DNA of 64,000 nt from Gamsiella multidivaricata (GCF_025024155.1 NW_026251804.1:1-64000); one strand, 5' to 3'; shown: positions 42,657 through 54,242, numbered from the stretch's first letter. Made by a program: numbers and translations. Notes: a model not told the origin generated them from the letters alone.

Positions 42657-43956
42657 CTACTCTTCTTTTGAGTGTGCGATAACTGCAGCGGCTTCCTTGG
42701 CAGTCTTCCTCTTTTGCCGTTCTTCATACAAGGTGCGGTTGATCAAAATTCGTTGCACAATACTTCCAGTCGTCACCGGGTGAGGTGGACCTTCCAGCTG
42801 CACAAAGATGCCCCGTTCCTTAGCCACCTTATAGGGATCTTGACCGAGTAAGTTGTTCGAAGTAGGTGTGCTTCCGTGCATAACCACGTCCACGGGATAG
42901 TCTCCGTCCAGGATTTGGTCCGTGACAGCATACGGTGCACCTATCACGACATCATCGACATACTGTATGAAAGCGAGAAAGAAGTGGTTAGCATGAAAGG
43001 CATCAAGGACAAGTGCGTGGCATAATAATGATAATAATAATAATAATACAAGCTCGGGGTCCTACTCGACAGGAAAGGACACTCAGGACACGCTCATGCA
43101 TGCTCAAAAGTGGATGATTGGGACCCTTGATCGCTCTGATGGTCTGATCATCATGTACGCCCACCACGAGATAATCTCCCGTAGCCCTAGCGCGCTTCAA
43201 AAACTCGATATGTCCAACATGGAATAGATCAAACGTTCCATCAACGTACACGATCCTGCTGCCCTTCTTTGGTTCCCTATTCCCGCTTGCGAACTGTACG
43301 ATCTTTCTAGCCGTTGCCAGGACGTGACACGCATCTGCGTTCCTATCGCCGTCAACGCCGACATCTACATCGGAGTGGCATGTCCCGTCTTCAGGGACAA
43401 CATTGTCGGGAGCATCCTGCTTCATGAGCAACATACGCGCGACTAGATCTGTGGTCGAGACACCTTTCGTGCGCTTGCACTCGCGATACCGTCCTACGTC
43501 CTTGACATGCTTATATGAATCCGAGCCATCTGCCAGTGTAGAGATGTCGTCTCCGTGGACACAAAAGTCGCAGTTATACTGGTCCATCCATTCGAGAGAG
43601 GTCAGATAGGGTGCATTAGGGACTACTTCGTCGACCCATTTGCAGGCCGCTGCAGTTGCAATTCTATTGTGAGGGTTTAGACAGGTTATTACATGCTACA
43701 TGTACTACGTGTTTGGAGCGCCTTTTCTGACGCAATAATACCTCTCTTGCTCGTTCATGACAGGGGGTCCTTTGTGGAGTAGCAATTCTGCATCTGAATG
43801 AACGCCTGCGACGATACTGTCGCCCATGGCTTTGGCTTGGCGCAAGGCATTGTAGTGACCATAGTGCATTACATCAAAGCACCCGTCGACCCAGACTCTT
43901 ACAGGCTTTCTTGGTGCATGATGGTCCACTAGATTATCTGCGGTTGCGGCTGTCAT
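42657..43956 (-). CDS. ECT1: Ethanolamine-phosphate cytidylyltransferase
   Basis: Makes CDP-ethanolamine from CTP and phosphoethanolamine, the rate-limiting step of the Kennedy pathway to phosphatidylethanolamine. Exons 43956-43742, 43663-43066 and 42962-42657 give 372 codons. Two cytidylyltransferase domains are present, each with its HxGH: VWVDGCFDVMHYGHYNALRQ (first) and IVYVDGTFDLFHVGHIEFLK (second). RTKGVSTTDLVARML ends the first domain. The linker between domains has an Asp/Asn/Cys-rich insert (DVDVGVDGDRNADAC). The start is set by the short leader before RKPVRVWVDG. It lies 374 bp upstream of the MDJ1 start, on the same strand. Confidence 0.95.
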
Positions 43957-44442
43957 ATTCTAGATACTTTATAGGCTTCGGTGAGTGGATGAAAATAAGG
44001 ACTGGGGCGAGATGGGAAATGAGAAGGTGAATGAGGAAGGGAATGAGAAAGCAAATGAAGAAATGAATGAGGAGTTGAAAAAAAAGGACAGAGTAGGACA
44101 GCATGGTTATCCGGTTGACGCCTATCCCATTCGTGATGCAACAAGACCCTGGGCCAGTCTATGACGGTCTAAACCCTCTGTAACTACATCACTAGACTAT
44201 CCGAAGCAAGAACATCGATCACAGTATCTCTCCTTCGGGCTTGGTTGCTTCTTCATTAGCTTTACTCTCTTCTTTTCCCTCAGGCGCGATATGAGACGCG
44301 TATTGTGAAAGCAACGTCCGAGTTGGTCAATGCGAGCACAGCAAAATAACTTATCGACATTCTGTTTCTACGAATTTCGCTCTATTTCTCACTCTATTTC
44401 TCGCTCTATTTCTCGCTCTCTATGCCATACGTACGTCGGACC

Positions 44443-46506
44443 TCATTCATCCTGCACCCCATACCTCCCCTTACTACTGCCTCTTCCATACCCAAGTCCT
44501 TCATACCCACCTCCACTCCCTCCAGTGCTCACACTTATCTGCATCACCCCAACCTCCAAATTCCTACCCGCCCGTGCCTTCCTCGCCTGCTCCTCCAATG
44601 CCTCCAGCCACCTCCTTACCCCGCCTTCCGCCCCCAACACCCTCCTCTCCACCCTTCCCGCCGCAGCCTCCCTCAAGCTCACCCCGCAACTCTTCAGGAT
44701 CACCGCACACGGATTCTGTTCATTCGCCAGCTTCAAATGCCTAGTCACTGCATCCTGTCTCGCAAACCGGCCTAGGCACACAATACAACAATGCGCCTTC
44801 TCCGGCAAATGACCCTTCACATGTCGATCTCGATCATGGATTCTCGCGAACGTCTTTGGACATTGTGGACAGCCATGTGGACGACGGGTCTCGTGTGAGA
44901 GACCATGGGATTTAAGGTTGAAGGGCCGGGAGAACGTCCGGCGACAGTTTGGCATCTGGCAGACATACCGGGCTTTGGGTTTCTTGTTGTTATCGTTATC
45001 CCTGTTGTTGCCGGTGTCATCTGGGTAAATTTCACCTTGACGGTTGTCGCTATAGCTACTCCTGGTGCTAAAAATGTCGTCGTTTGTAGAACAAGGCATG
45101 CCGGGCAGGGAGTTGATGTGTATGCGCTGATCTGCGTATGCAAAATCCGATGATGATGGACACGAGGACGACAGCATCGTCGGGCTCGATGGAGGCGGCG
45201 AGGGCGAGACCGAGGCTGAGGATGGCGAAAAAAACGAAGACGAGAGCGACGATGATAATGACGGAGAGGAAGCGCTATCCAGTTTATGGTGGGATGAGAT
45301 ACCAAATGGAGCCGACAATGGGATATGGGCTTGATGCAGTTGCTGTTGGTTCTGATAGTGGTGGTGATGATATTCTGTCATCTCTGGTCCTTCAGTCAGG
45401 GAACGGACCTTGCAGATTGGAATCGTCTCGACGTTCGCTTCAAGACTCATGTTCACGTCTGTAGAGACGTCTTTTAGAGTCGGCGACGAGGAACCTGCGG
45501 AGGCAGGAAAATAACCACCATAGGAGCCGTGGTGCTGATGGCCGCGCTGAGAGCCATTCTGATGTGGCGAGACTAGCATCGTCATAGGGCTGCCCGGGGA
45601 CGAGTTGCAGCTGATCATGACCTCGGGGCTCAACGAGAACGAGGGAACCTGGGTTACGAAAGCATCCATGCTCTGCGCTCTCCGTAAATTCAAATGCGGT
45701 GGCAAGTGGTATCCGGAGCGTTGGTGTAACGCGCTGTTAATCGTTTGATGATGGCCTAAAGTATTATCCGAATGTAGCGACGGATAGAACATACTCGCAG
45801 AGGATGCAGAGTGTGACGAAGTCGACGGCTGTTGATCCTCAACCAGGGCGCGCACACTACTCAGGACCTCATTCATCCCACTCAAGTACTGCTGCGCGTT
45901 TGAATGCTGCGGTGTCGAAGCCATTATCATCTCTGATACTTGTGGAGTGTTTCCAGAATGGTTACGCAGAGAATCTGCAAGAGCGACTGTGTGACGATGA
46001 GAGCGGGATGCAAGGGACGTATCGCGTGGCTGGACCTGCAGCAACTCGCGCTGTTGACTTGAATCCTCGATCAATTGAAAGGTATTACCGCCAGGGCATG
46101 ATTCCATGGTCGAGGAGCCGTAAGAACAGGCAGAGTTGGTGCTATCATGAACCCCTGTCGTCGTGTAGCCCATACCTCGGATTTCTGCTGCAGGTATGAT
46201 CTGGCTAGCTAGAGTGGTATTGTCCGTGGGATCGCTGTTGTTATCGCTGCAGTACTCAGCAGGGACCGGGGATGAGTGCGCCCAGGGATCCATAGCAGTC
46301 GTGTTGACATGAGTAGAGAATGTTGGAGACGAGTTAGGGAACTCTGAGTCTGATGAGAGACGAAAGTTGAATGCCGGGAAAGTGTGCGCCGGAGGGACAG
46401 AGTAAAGATGTGAAATGGACGGTATGGGGGTGGAAGGCGAGGTTGCGGTAGTAAGAGATGCGATACTGCGTGTAGAACTTGCAGTAAGGGACCAGTTCAT
46501 TTCCAT
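44443..46506 (-). CDS. C2H2 zinc-finger transcription factor
   Basis: Single uninterrupted frame of 687 residues. The first ~500 residues are disordered, rich in Ser, His, Asn and Gln, with a long serine/proline run (SSPSLSSSLSSSFFSPSSAS). Near residues 511-600 are three finger-like units: C-QMPN-C-RRTFSRPFNLKS-H-GLS-H, C-PQ-C-PKTFARIHDRDR-H-VKG-H, and an atypical third, C-IV-C-LGRFARQDAVTR-H, with an irregular second His position. The FSRPFNLKSH / FARIHDRDRH / FARQDAVTRH series recalls the calcineurin-responsive Crz1 group, but no PxIxIT docking site was identified, so that link is weak. A Gly-rich tail follows. A 1.9-kb non-coding upstream region suggests complex control. Confidence 0.82.
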   Translation of the reverse strand: MEMNWSLTASSTRSIASLTTATSPSTPIPSISHLYSVPPAHTFPAFNFRLSSDSEFPNSSPTFSTHVNTTAMDPWAHSSPVPAEYCSDNNSDPTDNTTLASQIIPAAEIRGMGYTTTGVHDSTNSACSYGSSTMESCPGGNTFQLIEDSSQQRELLQVQPRDTSLASRSHRHTVALADSLRNHSGNTPQVSEMIMASTPQHSNAQQYLSGMNEVLSSVRALVEDQQPSTSSHSASSASMFYPSLHSDNTLGHHQTINSALHQRSGYHLPPHLNLRRAQSMDAFVTQVPSFSLSPEVMISCNSSPGSPMTMLVSPHQNGSQRGHQHHGSYGGYFPASAGSSSPTLKDVSTDVNMSLEANVETIPICKVRSLTEGPEMTEYHHHHYQNQQQLHQAHIPLSAPFGISSHHKLDSASSPSLSSSLSSSFFSPSSASVSPSPPPSSPTMLSSSCPSSSDFAYADQRIHINSLPGMPCSTNDDIFSTRSSYSDNRQGEIYPDDTGNNRDNDNNKKPKARYVCQMPNCRRTFSRPFNLKSHGLSHETRRPHGCPQCPKTFARIHDRDRHVKGHLPEKAHCCIVCLGRFARQDAVTRHLKLANEQNPCAVILKSCGVSLREAAAGRVERRVLGAEGGVRRWLEALEEQARKARAGRNLEVGVMQISVSTGGSGGGYEGLGYGRGSSKGRYGVQDE

Positions 46507-48397
46507 ATCGATTTACGGGTTCTAATAGTGAAAGAGGCAGCGATAGCAGATATAGGATTCGCGACGCGTTTTGTGAAAAAGAGAAGTCGGAGTGTTCGGC
46601 TGTTGGTGTCTTATCTGACGCAAATCGAGTAAAAAAAGATGATGAGGCAATTGATAGACAGTTTTATAGCAAAGGCACCCCGAAGAGGAGGCTAGTAAAG
46701 CATTGCCGTCAAGATGCTGCCCTATAGTGCGTATGTGGTTGTTGATGTGCATCGATGGATGTTAACAATGAGAATAGCAGAGGACCCATTGCACCGGATA
46801 GCGAGCAATCGAGGGAGCAGACAGCGGACGAAATAGTCGAAACAATAGACGATAAAGGACGACGTGGAGGACTATTGTCCGAAACGGATGCAGGGGTATT
46901 TTTTCCGTGGAGAATCAAATTACGGAACATGTTGCACGGGCATATGGAATTATAGTCCACAGACCTGTGTAGCAGGCTCGAACAAGAAATTCGCCCTAAA
47001 AAAATATATACTAAAGAATTCATTTACATGCAAAGTCAGGCGAACAGACAACAGCGAGCTTTTTTCCTCGGGCCAACGGCAATAGCGGACAAAAACATCA
47101 ACGACAACAGAAAGAGAGCAAGGTGTCACACGGGAATTTTATGATAGTTGCGTTCATTTATCGTGCTGTGAGGCTAGGACATGGCGAAGAAAGAAGGCAA
47201 AATAATCAAAAGAGCAAGAGGTTGTTCATATTCCATCCATTGTTTGATGGCCCTCTAGTTCGGGCAGATGGGAGTGCAAAACAAACATACAAACACCCAA
47301 ACATCCAAACAAACAGAAGGGATGGAGATATAAGCGCGCGTAAAATTACCATCGTTAATTATAGACACTAGCAGGTGTAATAATAACAAACGACCATGGC
47401 CACGAGGAATGTGTAACCATGCATAGGTTGCATGTTTACAATACACACGCGCACAATGCAGTCGTAGACCAAGAGATGGAAAAGTCATGGCTAACGCTGT
47501 TCACCGCTCTTTTGCACCATCTCCATTTCCCAATGTTGGTTCTAGGGCCGTAAAAAGAAAAGTGGATCGGAGGTGGTCCCAGTTGATATCGAGGAGATCA
47601 ATGGACCTTGAGCCTTGTTCTACAGAGCATTGTTGTCGAAGCTGCAGTCAGAAGGCGGTCCATTTGTATCTCTGCAAGGTTGCTTCTTGACTAGGCCGAG
47701 ACGGAGGCTGGAAGGCAAGGCAAGGCTTTGCTCCCTCGTCTTCTTTTTCTCCGCTGCATGCACTTGTATTCCCTTCCTCAGATAATTCATGCGCTTCGCC
47801 TTTTACGAAGAAGAATCATCATTCATTGGTCTCCAGGCACCTAACGAAGTCCTCCAGCCCCGGATCGTCACCCACAGCCTCCCCGAGTCCCATTAAAAAA
47901 AGACCGCACGTCCTCTGCGCGATCTCTTCCAAGTCGAGAACATATTAATCGTTGCCACTCTAAACCGATCTGGGACCAAATAATGGAGTGTAAACGAGGC
48001 CCCAACAGGCCTGCATTTGCAGCATTTTTTATTTTTTGTTTTTTTACGCAATTCGCGTTGAATGATCTTTTTGAAACAAAAGCGGAGGTACTCCGAGGCC
48101 CTGCTACTCGAATTTTCTTTGTTTTGAAAGATCAGCTCCGCCTCGTGGTATCCGCCCGGTCTTGAGAATCGCAGCAGAAATTACTCAGTTCAAGCAGCAA
48201 TATATTTATCCCTGCTTCAAAGGACCTTCTTCTAAACTGGATACTCCAGACTCTCACATCTTATTTTATTCTTATTCTTCTTACAACCACGCGTTCTATG
48301 GGTATCTCATCATCTCCATAAGTAAAAAAAAAAAAAAAAAAAATTGAAAAAAAGACGCGATCGGGGGAGGGAGGGGGGAAGATTTGACCGCCAAAGT
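46507..48397 (-). promoter_or_regulatory. 1.9-kb upstream region of the C2H2 factor gene
   Basis: Between the C2H2 start and the stop of the pseudokinase gene. Short ORFs (for example 46755-46955, +) have no supporting features. CAAACATA-type short repeats lie at 47280-47320; a poly-A run at 48323-48343 adjoins the pseudokinase 3' end. No RNA gene recognised. Confidence 0.35.
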
Positions 48398-51300
48398 TCA
48401 GATGGGAATGCCATAGCGTTTGCATTGCTCAACCGCTCGTTGCTCCTTCTGCCGTGCTGCCAGTTGCCAGTAATGGTTCCGCTTCTGCACATTGGCCTGC
48501 ACTACTGCGCTTCCTTTATGGTATGCATCTCCAACTAGGTACTGTGCAAACGCATTACCAGAATTCGCTGCCATTTCCATATGACCGAATCCTGTAACAT
48601 GGTTTCGTTCCACTCCTTGTCCTTCTAAATAGCAGACGGCAGTGTAGAAGTGTGCATTCGATGCTAAGCGTTGCAGTTCCGGCGCCAGCTCCATGAATGT
48701 AACTGCGCGGAAAAGTTCAAACGCCGCCTGTCGGTTCTGGACCTGACCTCCCTCGCCATGGAACAGATAGTAGCCAGTCCAGTACATGCCCTCTGGATTT
48801 CCCTGGTCGCTGTAGACCTTAAAGATCTTCCATGCCTTGTCTCGCTCCTGTCCCTCGTGGAGGAGCAGAGCCTGCGGCAGAGTGTTGATCGGTGTTCCAG
48901 TAGCAAGACTCGTTGACCGGGGACGGATGGATTCCTTGATGGTTTGTCCAGACGATATGCTACCGTCGCTACTGCCACCGCTGTTAAACATATTGTTGTT
49001 GCTCTCAGTGCGCTTGATAGAAGATTGAGGCGAAACCCCGGTGTTTTGCTCTGTTAACGCCGGACTGCCCAGCTTGCCATCACCTTGGAGTGAAAGGCGG
49101 CTCATCTGTTCCTCTAGCGATTTCGAAATCTTCTTGGGCTTGATCCCTGATGGACGCGTGTTTCTGTTGACAAGCGGAGGGGAATCTGTTGGTCTCGAAG
49201 CCACCGGAGATGCAGACGCATTGGCTTGCATCTGCGATATGACCTGAGTATCACTCGGAAAGGTAACAGCAATGGGTGTACGAGTCGAGCCTTGCGTAGG
49301 TGCAGAAGAGAATGACACAAGTTGTGGTCTCGCCGTGCGTGAAAGGCCATTGGAATCAACTAGGTCTGATCCGGCGTACTCTTGCTTCGGCGCCGGCGTC
49401 TGATGTACCTGCGGTAGTTGAGAATGAGATGGGAATGATTGCATTTGAGGGCGTGGCGACTGCTGCTGGATGTGCTGCTGCTGAAGCCTTGGTGATTGGT
49501 GTTGATGATGCACCTGCTGCTGTCGCTGTTGTTGTTGAAGCTGTGGTTGCTGTGATTGCAGGGGCTGGGACTGTAATGGTTGCGACTGCAAAGGCTGCTG
49601 TGCGTGAGCATGTCCTTGTACCTGTGCTTGCCCTTGACCCAGTGCCTGTCGTTGCTGGGCTTGTCGCATCTCCTCCATGGATTCTTCGACATATTGCTTG
49701 TTGACATAGGGGTTGTTCCAGACTTCAGGCGTCAGCAGCCCCGTCTTTGGGGTGATGGGGGTCATAGGCGGCGATATTGGGTAGACCTGGCTCATCATGG
49801 GCGAGGGTGGCGACATGGCAAACAATGGCGCAGGATCCTTCATGCTCGTCGGAAGTCCTCCAAACTTTTCCTGCCCGTTCGTAAACTTGACGCAGGCATC
49901 CCTGAGAATAAGCAGCACCTGCGAGACCGTAGGTCGCAGACGAGGATCATGAGACCAGCAGGCAGTCATGATATTGGCAAACTCCAGGGGTGTTCTCTCG
50001 GGCACAGTCTCATATAGAGGTTTAAGGACAATAAGTTCTGGCAGCTGCCGATCCGTGTAGTCGATATACGGGATCTTGTTGGATGCGATTTCGAAAAGAA
50101 GCATACCGAAACTGTAAATGTCGCACTCTGCCCCATATCGAACATCCTTATGTGTCATCTTCTCGGGTGCCAGCCAGCGAACGAAACTGAAGGGGTCTGA
50201 CATAGGTCGGGTCTGTGCTGACTCTAATCGACTCTGGCGAAAGTTGGTAATCTTTGCTTGACCATGTCTCGTCAACAGAATGTTTTTCGCCCGTAAGGTC
50301 TTATGGATGATTCCAACCTATGACAGACACCAGATGTTCGAAGTAAAGGTAAATATCGTTGTACAAAGGACCCTGCAGAAACAAAGCGCACTGGTCATGT
50401 CCTCCATACCTCGTGCAGGAATTGAAGTCCTCGAGCAATGTCTGCCGCGACGAACAGCTTCTGCTCCCAGTCCATGTCGCCCTAAAAAAAAGGGAATAAA
50501 ATATATGAGTATAAATTCAGCCCATAGTGTCAGGGATTTAGTAAGACCTAGACTCCTCTTTCTTTACCTTCGACAAAGCGGTTGCAAGATCGCCTCCAGG
50601 CAGCCACTCCATGATGATGCTGATCTGGTTGTTCCTGTTAGTAACGCCCATGAACTTGGTGATGTAATTACAGCGGTCCAGCTTCTTCAGGATGGCGATT
50701 TCGTTCTTCAGCATGTCCAGCATATCCTGCGATCCAAAGAAGCCTAGAGGCTTTTCTGCGACCTCCTGGGCTAACCATGAGCGCTTGTGCACAGGGAAGG
50801 TCCTTCCTTTGCGAGTCTCCCCTGGAGTTATGTCAACAATCTGCCGATAGTCAATCTCGACTTGGGCCAGGATGTCGTCCATAGGGCGGTTCTGGGCAAT
50901 CATTTGACGGATGCCCATAAGCTGACCGCCGAGACATTCGACGCCGCTCTGAAGCTCCTTCCTAAAAGCACGCAGCTCGACCATATCTTCCTCGAGCGCA
51001 TTCCTGTCCGTCTCGAGCTGAGATTGTGTCCTCAATGCGATGCCGAGATTCAGCTAGAGACCGCCATCGTAGCCAATTGCCATATCGTCAATATCAAGAA
51101 CAGTCTGACAATATCGCGTACAAGAAGAACCTTCTCTGTGCAAAAAAAAAAAAAAAAAAAAAACTTACATCCAAAACACAACTGTCAAAATCCCGTAGCA
51201 GCGCGTCGAATTCATCGCGAAACCTCAGAGCGTAGAACAGCTATCGTTGACATTGGGGTTTCAGATAATAAGCAGAAAGAGAGGCAAGGGTTAGAGCACT

Positions 51301-51664
51301 TGGACGGTAAATACAGACCGATTCCAGCATCGCATTTGGAATGGCACAGCACATTGTCATCGAATGAGAGGTGGTTGATTCCACATAGTACCTTTGAGAA
51401 TGTCTTTCGTTTGCTGATCTCGGCCACAAAGTCCCTCATCCGCTCCAGCAGCTGAAAGTACATCTTAAAAGCACTTTCTGATATAACGATGGACTTTGGG
51501 TTGACCTTGTATTGCTCGAAGGCGGCCTTTATGATCTCGTTTGCGATCTGGATCCGGTGGTCCATGGCATGACAGCTGACCTTGTTTGCCTGGGCGGCCC
51601 TTGCCATCTCGTTGATGACGAGGGCCAGTTGAATGGCGCCGGAGAAGAGTCCAAAGTCCACCAT
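48398..51664 (-). CDS. Pseudokinase with N-terminal helical domain and Sel1 repeats
   Basis: Exons 51664-51392, 51240-51169, 51053-50568, 50481-50410 and 50317-48398 give 940 codons. Residues 1-~165 are all-helical (MVDFGLFSGAIQLALVINEM; QLETDRNALEEDMVELRAF), in the place and style of four-helix-bundle adaptor/HeLo-like domains. Residues ~185-430 form a TKL-type kinase fold: VAEK supplies the ATP-site Lys216, NEIAILKKL Glu233, IIMEWLPGGDL the hinge. The catalytic loop reads IIHKTLRAKNILL (HKT for HRD, Asn313 kept) and the metal motif reads ITNF (TNF for DFG), while WLAPEKM is intact. Activity is therefore unlikely. A Gln/Pro-rich linker (QPLQS x3) leads to Sel1-type repeats near residues 790-930. 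Sel1-kinase fusions are common in Mucoromycota; the MLKL-like reading is inference. Confidence 0.85.
49560..49604 (-). repeat. QPLQS-coding tandem within the pseudokinase linker
   Basis: Three consecutive 15-bp units encode QPLQS, followed by a Gln-run region. Coding microsatellite; its length may vary between strains. Confidence 0.6.
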
Positions 51665-53290
51665 GGTGTGTGTGCAGGGAGAAGAGGCGGAAGTGAAAGA
51701 GAGTTAAGGGAAAGGGTATAGAGAGAACGGTGGTTCGCAGCAAGCAAGCAAGCAAGTAGTGCGAGCAAGTGGAAGTGAGGTGGAAGCGGGAGGATGGAGG
51801 CGAGGGTAGGAAGCTGAGTGTGATAATAATAATGGATGCGGCGAGGATGCAAAAGGACTCTTGGATTAGGGGACAGGTGGTTTAGCCTGCTGCGAGAAGT
51901 GAAAGGGGACAAAAAGTGTGCGATATGTGCAAGTCAGGCTGCAGAGGGCGGCTGCAAGTGTGAAGTGTTCAAGCAGACAGAAAACAGGCAATGGGTTCAG
52001 CTCAATGGAAAACGGCCGTGGGGGGGAAGTAGAAAGGAAGGAGAGGGTCAAAGAGGCGAAGAAGGAAAGAAGGACCAAAGGTGAGGAGTGGTGCTGTACA
52101 TGTACACATCCTTCCTGCTTCCTTCCTTTCCACCGTGTTCGTTTTATGCGTTGTCTCTTTGTGACCATACACTACCTTCCACCATCTGGTTCTCAGCGGT
52201 ACCATTGTACCATTAATGGCCAGGAAACTAATACTGCTCTTCCTCTCCTCTTCCTTCAGCTGTTGTATTTCATGCCTGTACAATGAGGGATTGTCATCAT
52301 CCTCTTCCAGGGACAACTCCAACCTGCTTCACTCACTCGCACTCCCGTTTTATTGTTCCTTGCACTGCCTCATGTCAAATCCGCATCAAGAGTCGACCAA
52401 GAATAACCAAAGGACATGAAGGTGTCAGGCCAGATTGAACCTAACCAAAACGAAGGAGTGGCCATACAAAATAAAAAAAATGCGGCGGACCTGTCCAGGC
52501 GACTACGACACCATGAATATGATGCAACGTGCCACACCGCCTCCGTGTATCACTTTGCTTTCGCTTTCCGACATAAAAAAAAAGAGGAACAGGGAGGGTA
52601 TAGAAATACAGTCTTATATAACAAAAGCTCACAGTAAGAAGGAGTGAATGAATGCGTTACATTGCGATTTACGTAGCACATTCACGAGCTTTATTGGCAA
52701 CAAACAAGTAACCAAGAAACAATAAAAAGAAGGGTTGAAACGGTTGCAGTCTCATGGGCTCTTCATTCCGTAAGAACGTCTTTTCTCAAGACGTCCGTCC
52801 GATTTTCGTTAACGGCGTTCTCGAGAGTCCGCCGACTTTACATATCTGCCAATGAGATCCCTTGGAAATCAACCTTGCTGACAACGTTTAACTCTGTTTG
52901 CAAATCAAGATAATCAAGGTGTCCTGTAAGGCTCTGTGCCTTAAAATCCACTAATATCCGCTCGTCGTATGAGATCGCACGACTTGTAGTCATATAAATG
53001 GCCCCACTGTGAGAAAGAGAGTAAAGGAAGCATAGAAGAACGCACAAAAAAAGAAAAAAAAAGCGCGCTTTCCATTCTTGGGCTAAGCACGTGCCCCTTG
53101 TCTTTTTTTTGCTGTGCCCAACACGTCTTCTTTCTTTCTTCTTTTTTCAGTCTGCCATTAACAGCGCCTCTTTCTCCCTCTTTTCTGCTTTTCTTCTACT
53201 TCGACTCCTTCACCCTCCAACAACTTATAGCCATCCTGTCGAGCTTCATTCCTCCCCACTTACTCGTACCAGCCCTTCAAAATCCCCGCC
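51665..53290. other. 1.6-kb divergent region, pseudokinase / ELOF1-like
   Basis: Apart from the small ORF at 52838-52993 no gene is seen. AGCAAGCAAGCAAG repeats lie near 51738-51755. The last 180 bp before the ELOF1-like start are pyrimidine-rich and probably its promoter. Confidence 0.35.
52838..52993 (-). CDS. Orphan 51-codon ORF or 3' exon
   Basis: The frame MTTSRAISYDERILVDFKAQ, SLTGHLDYLDLQTELNVVSK, then VDFQGISLADM and stop has balanced, protein-like composition unlike its surroundings. It is preceded by TTTCTCACAG|TGGGGCCATT, a good acceptor, so it may be the last exon of a gene whose 5' part is missing, since the ELOF1-like gene starts 300 bp upstream on the other strand. It could also be a standalone microprotein or a pseudogene remnant. 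Confidence 0.3.
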   Translation of the reverse strand: MTTSRAISYDERILVDFKAQSLTGHLDYLDLQTELNVVSKVDFQGISLADM

Positions 53291-53976
53291 ATGGCCAAGA
53301 GTAAGACCCCAAGTCGGAAGAGACGCATTACCAAACCAAAATCTCCGCGACTTGCCACCGTTTTCGATTGCGTCCGTTGCCACCATGTTGAGACAGTTCG
53401 TTGCAAGCTGTATGTCCTCTATCAATATCTTCTTACATCGATCTCTCTCTTTTGCACATCCCAAAAACACGTCCTTGCTAACCCAAAAACGCTTCATTCT
53501 CTATTGTCATCATAGCAACCATGAGCAAAGGACCGGATCCCTCGAATGTAACCAATGTGGGGTCATCTATACCTGCGAGATTCACCGTACGCTTCCTTCC
53601 TTTGACTACCTTCTCATGCATCCAATACACTAGCTCCTATCTTAACATATTCATACCTATCACTTTCATAGATCTGAGCCACGATGTAGATGTCTATCAC
53701 CAATGGATCGATATTTGTGAAGCCGCAAACGCAGACAACGGCACCGCGGTCGAAACCGACGCCTCTGTAGCACAGAGACAGGGCCAGGACCAGCTACAGG
53801 AACAGGACCAGCTACAGGAACAGGAACAGCTCCTATCTCGAACCCAACCCCTCAACCGCGAATTCCCCATCAAGCCCAAGAAGAAACCCGCCTTCAGAGA
53901 ACCAGAACCGCTGCATATCAGCGTCCGCTATCGAATGCTTCAAGAAACGTCTATTCGAGTTGCCGGTCGATCGTAA
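53291..53976 (+). CDS. ELF1: Transcription elongation factor ELOF1/Elf1-like, long form
   Basis: Exons 53291-53409, 53516-53586 and 53672-53976 give 164 codons. The basic N-terminus (MAKSKTPSRKRRITKPK), the paired cysteines FDCVRC and LECNQCGVIY, and the C-terminal family motif DVDVYHQWIDICEAAN identify Elf1, a zinc-ribbon factor that rides with RNA polymerase II through nucleosomes. The motif appears only after both introns are removed. Elf1 proteins are usually 80-145 residues and the core here is ~85; an extra ~75 residues hold a Gln-rich repeat (QDQLQEQDQLQEQEQ) and a basic end. The intervening HVETVRCKL/HEQRTG segment is diverged from the usual CNHEKSC. Confidence 0.85.
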
Positions 53977-54206
53977 AGGTGAAAAGCGTCACTATCACTT
54001 TGTCGAGCCAGCACTCTGATCTTAATGTCAAAGCGGGACCTTGGATCCATGTCTTCACACACGAGGACTCTGTATAATATGTATCTTTCATATCTTCGTA
54101 TAACCACAGATTTGCATACTTCCTTCCATCTGCTGCTGCTGTTCTTTCTTTAATAAATACGATCCGCTGCTACATCAGACATGTATGACACTTATTGAAC
54201 TCCCTC

Positions 54207-54209
<3 letters not shown>

Positions 54210-54242
<33 letters not shown>
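54210..54242 (+). repeat. Poly-T run of 33
   Basis: Lies between the convergent ELOF1-like and C2H2 genes. On the reverse strand it is a poly-A run 90 bp beyond the C2H2 stop codon. Confidence 0.8.

Noticed and set aside
46755..46955. 66-codon plus-strand ORF starting MDVNNENSRG
   Set aside because: Short, no motif, no splice context; lies in the upstream region of the C2H2 factor gene.
49300..49704. 134-codon plus-strand ORF rich in Val/Ala
   Set aside because: It is the complement of the Gln-rich linker of the pseudokinase gene.
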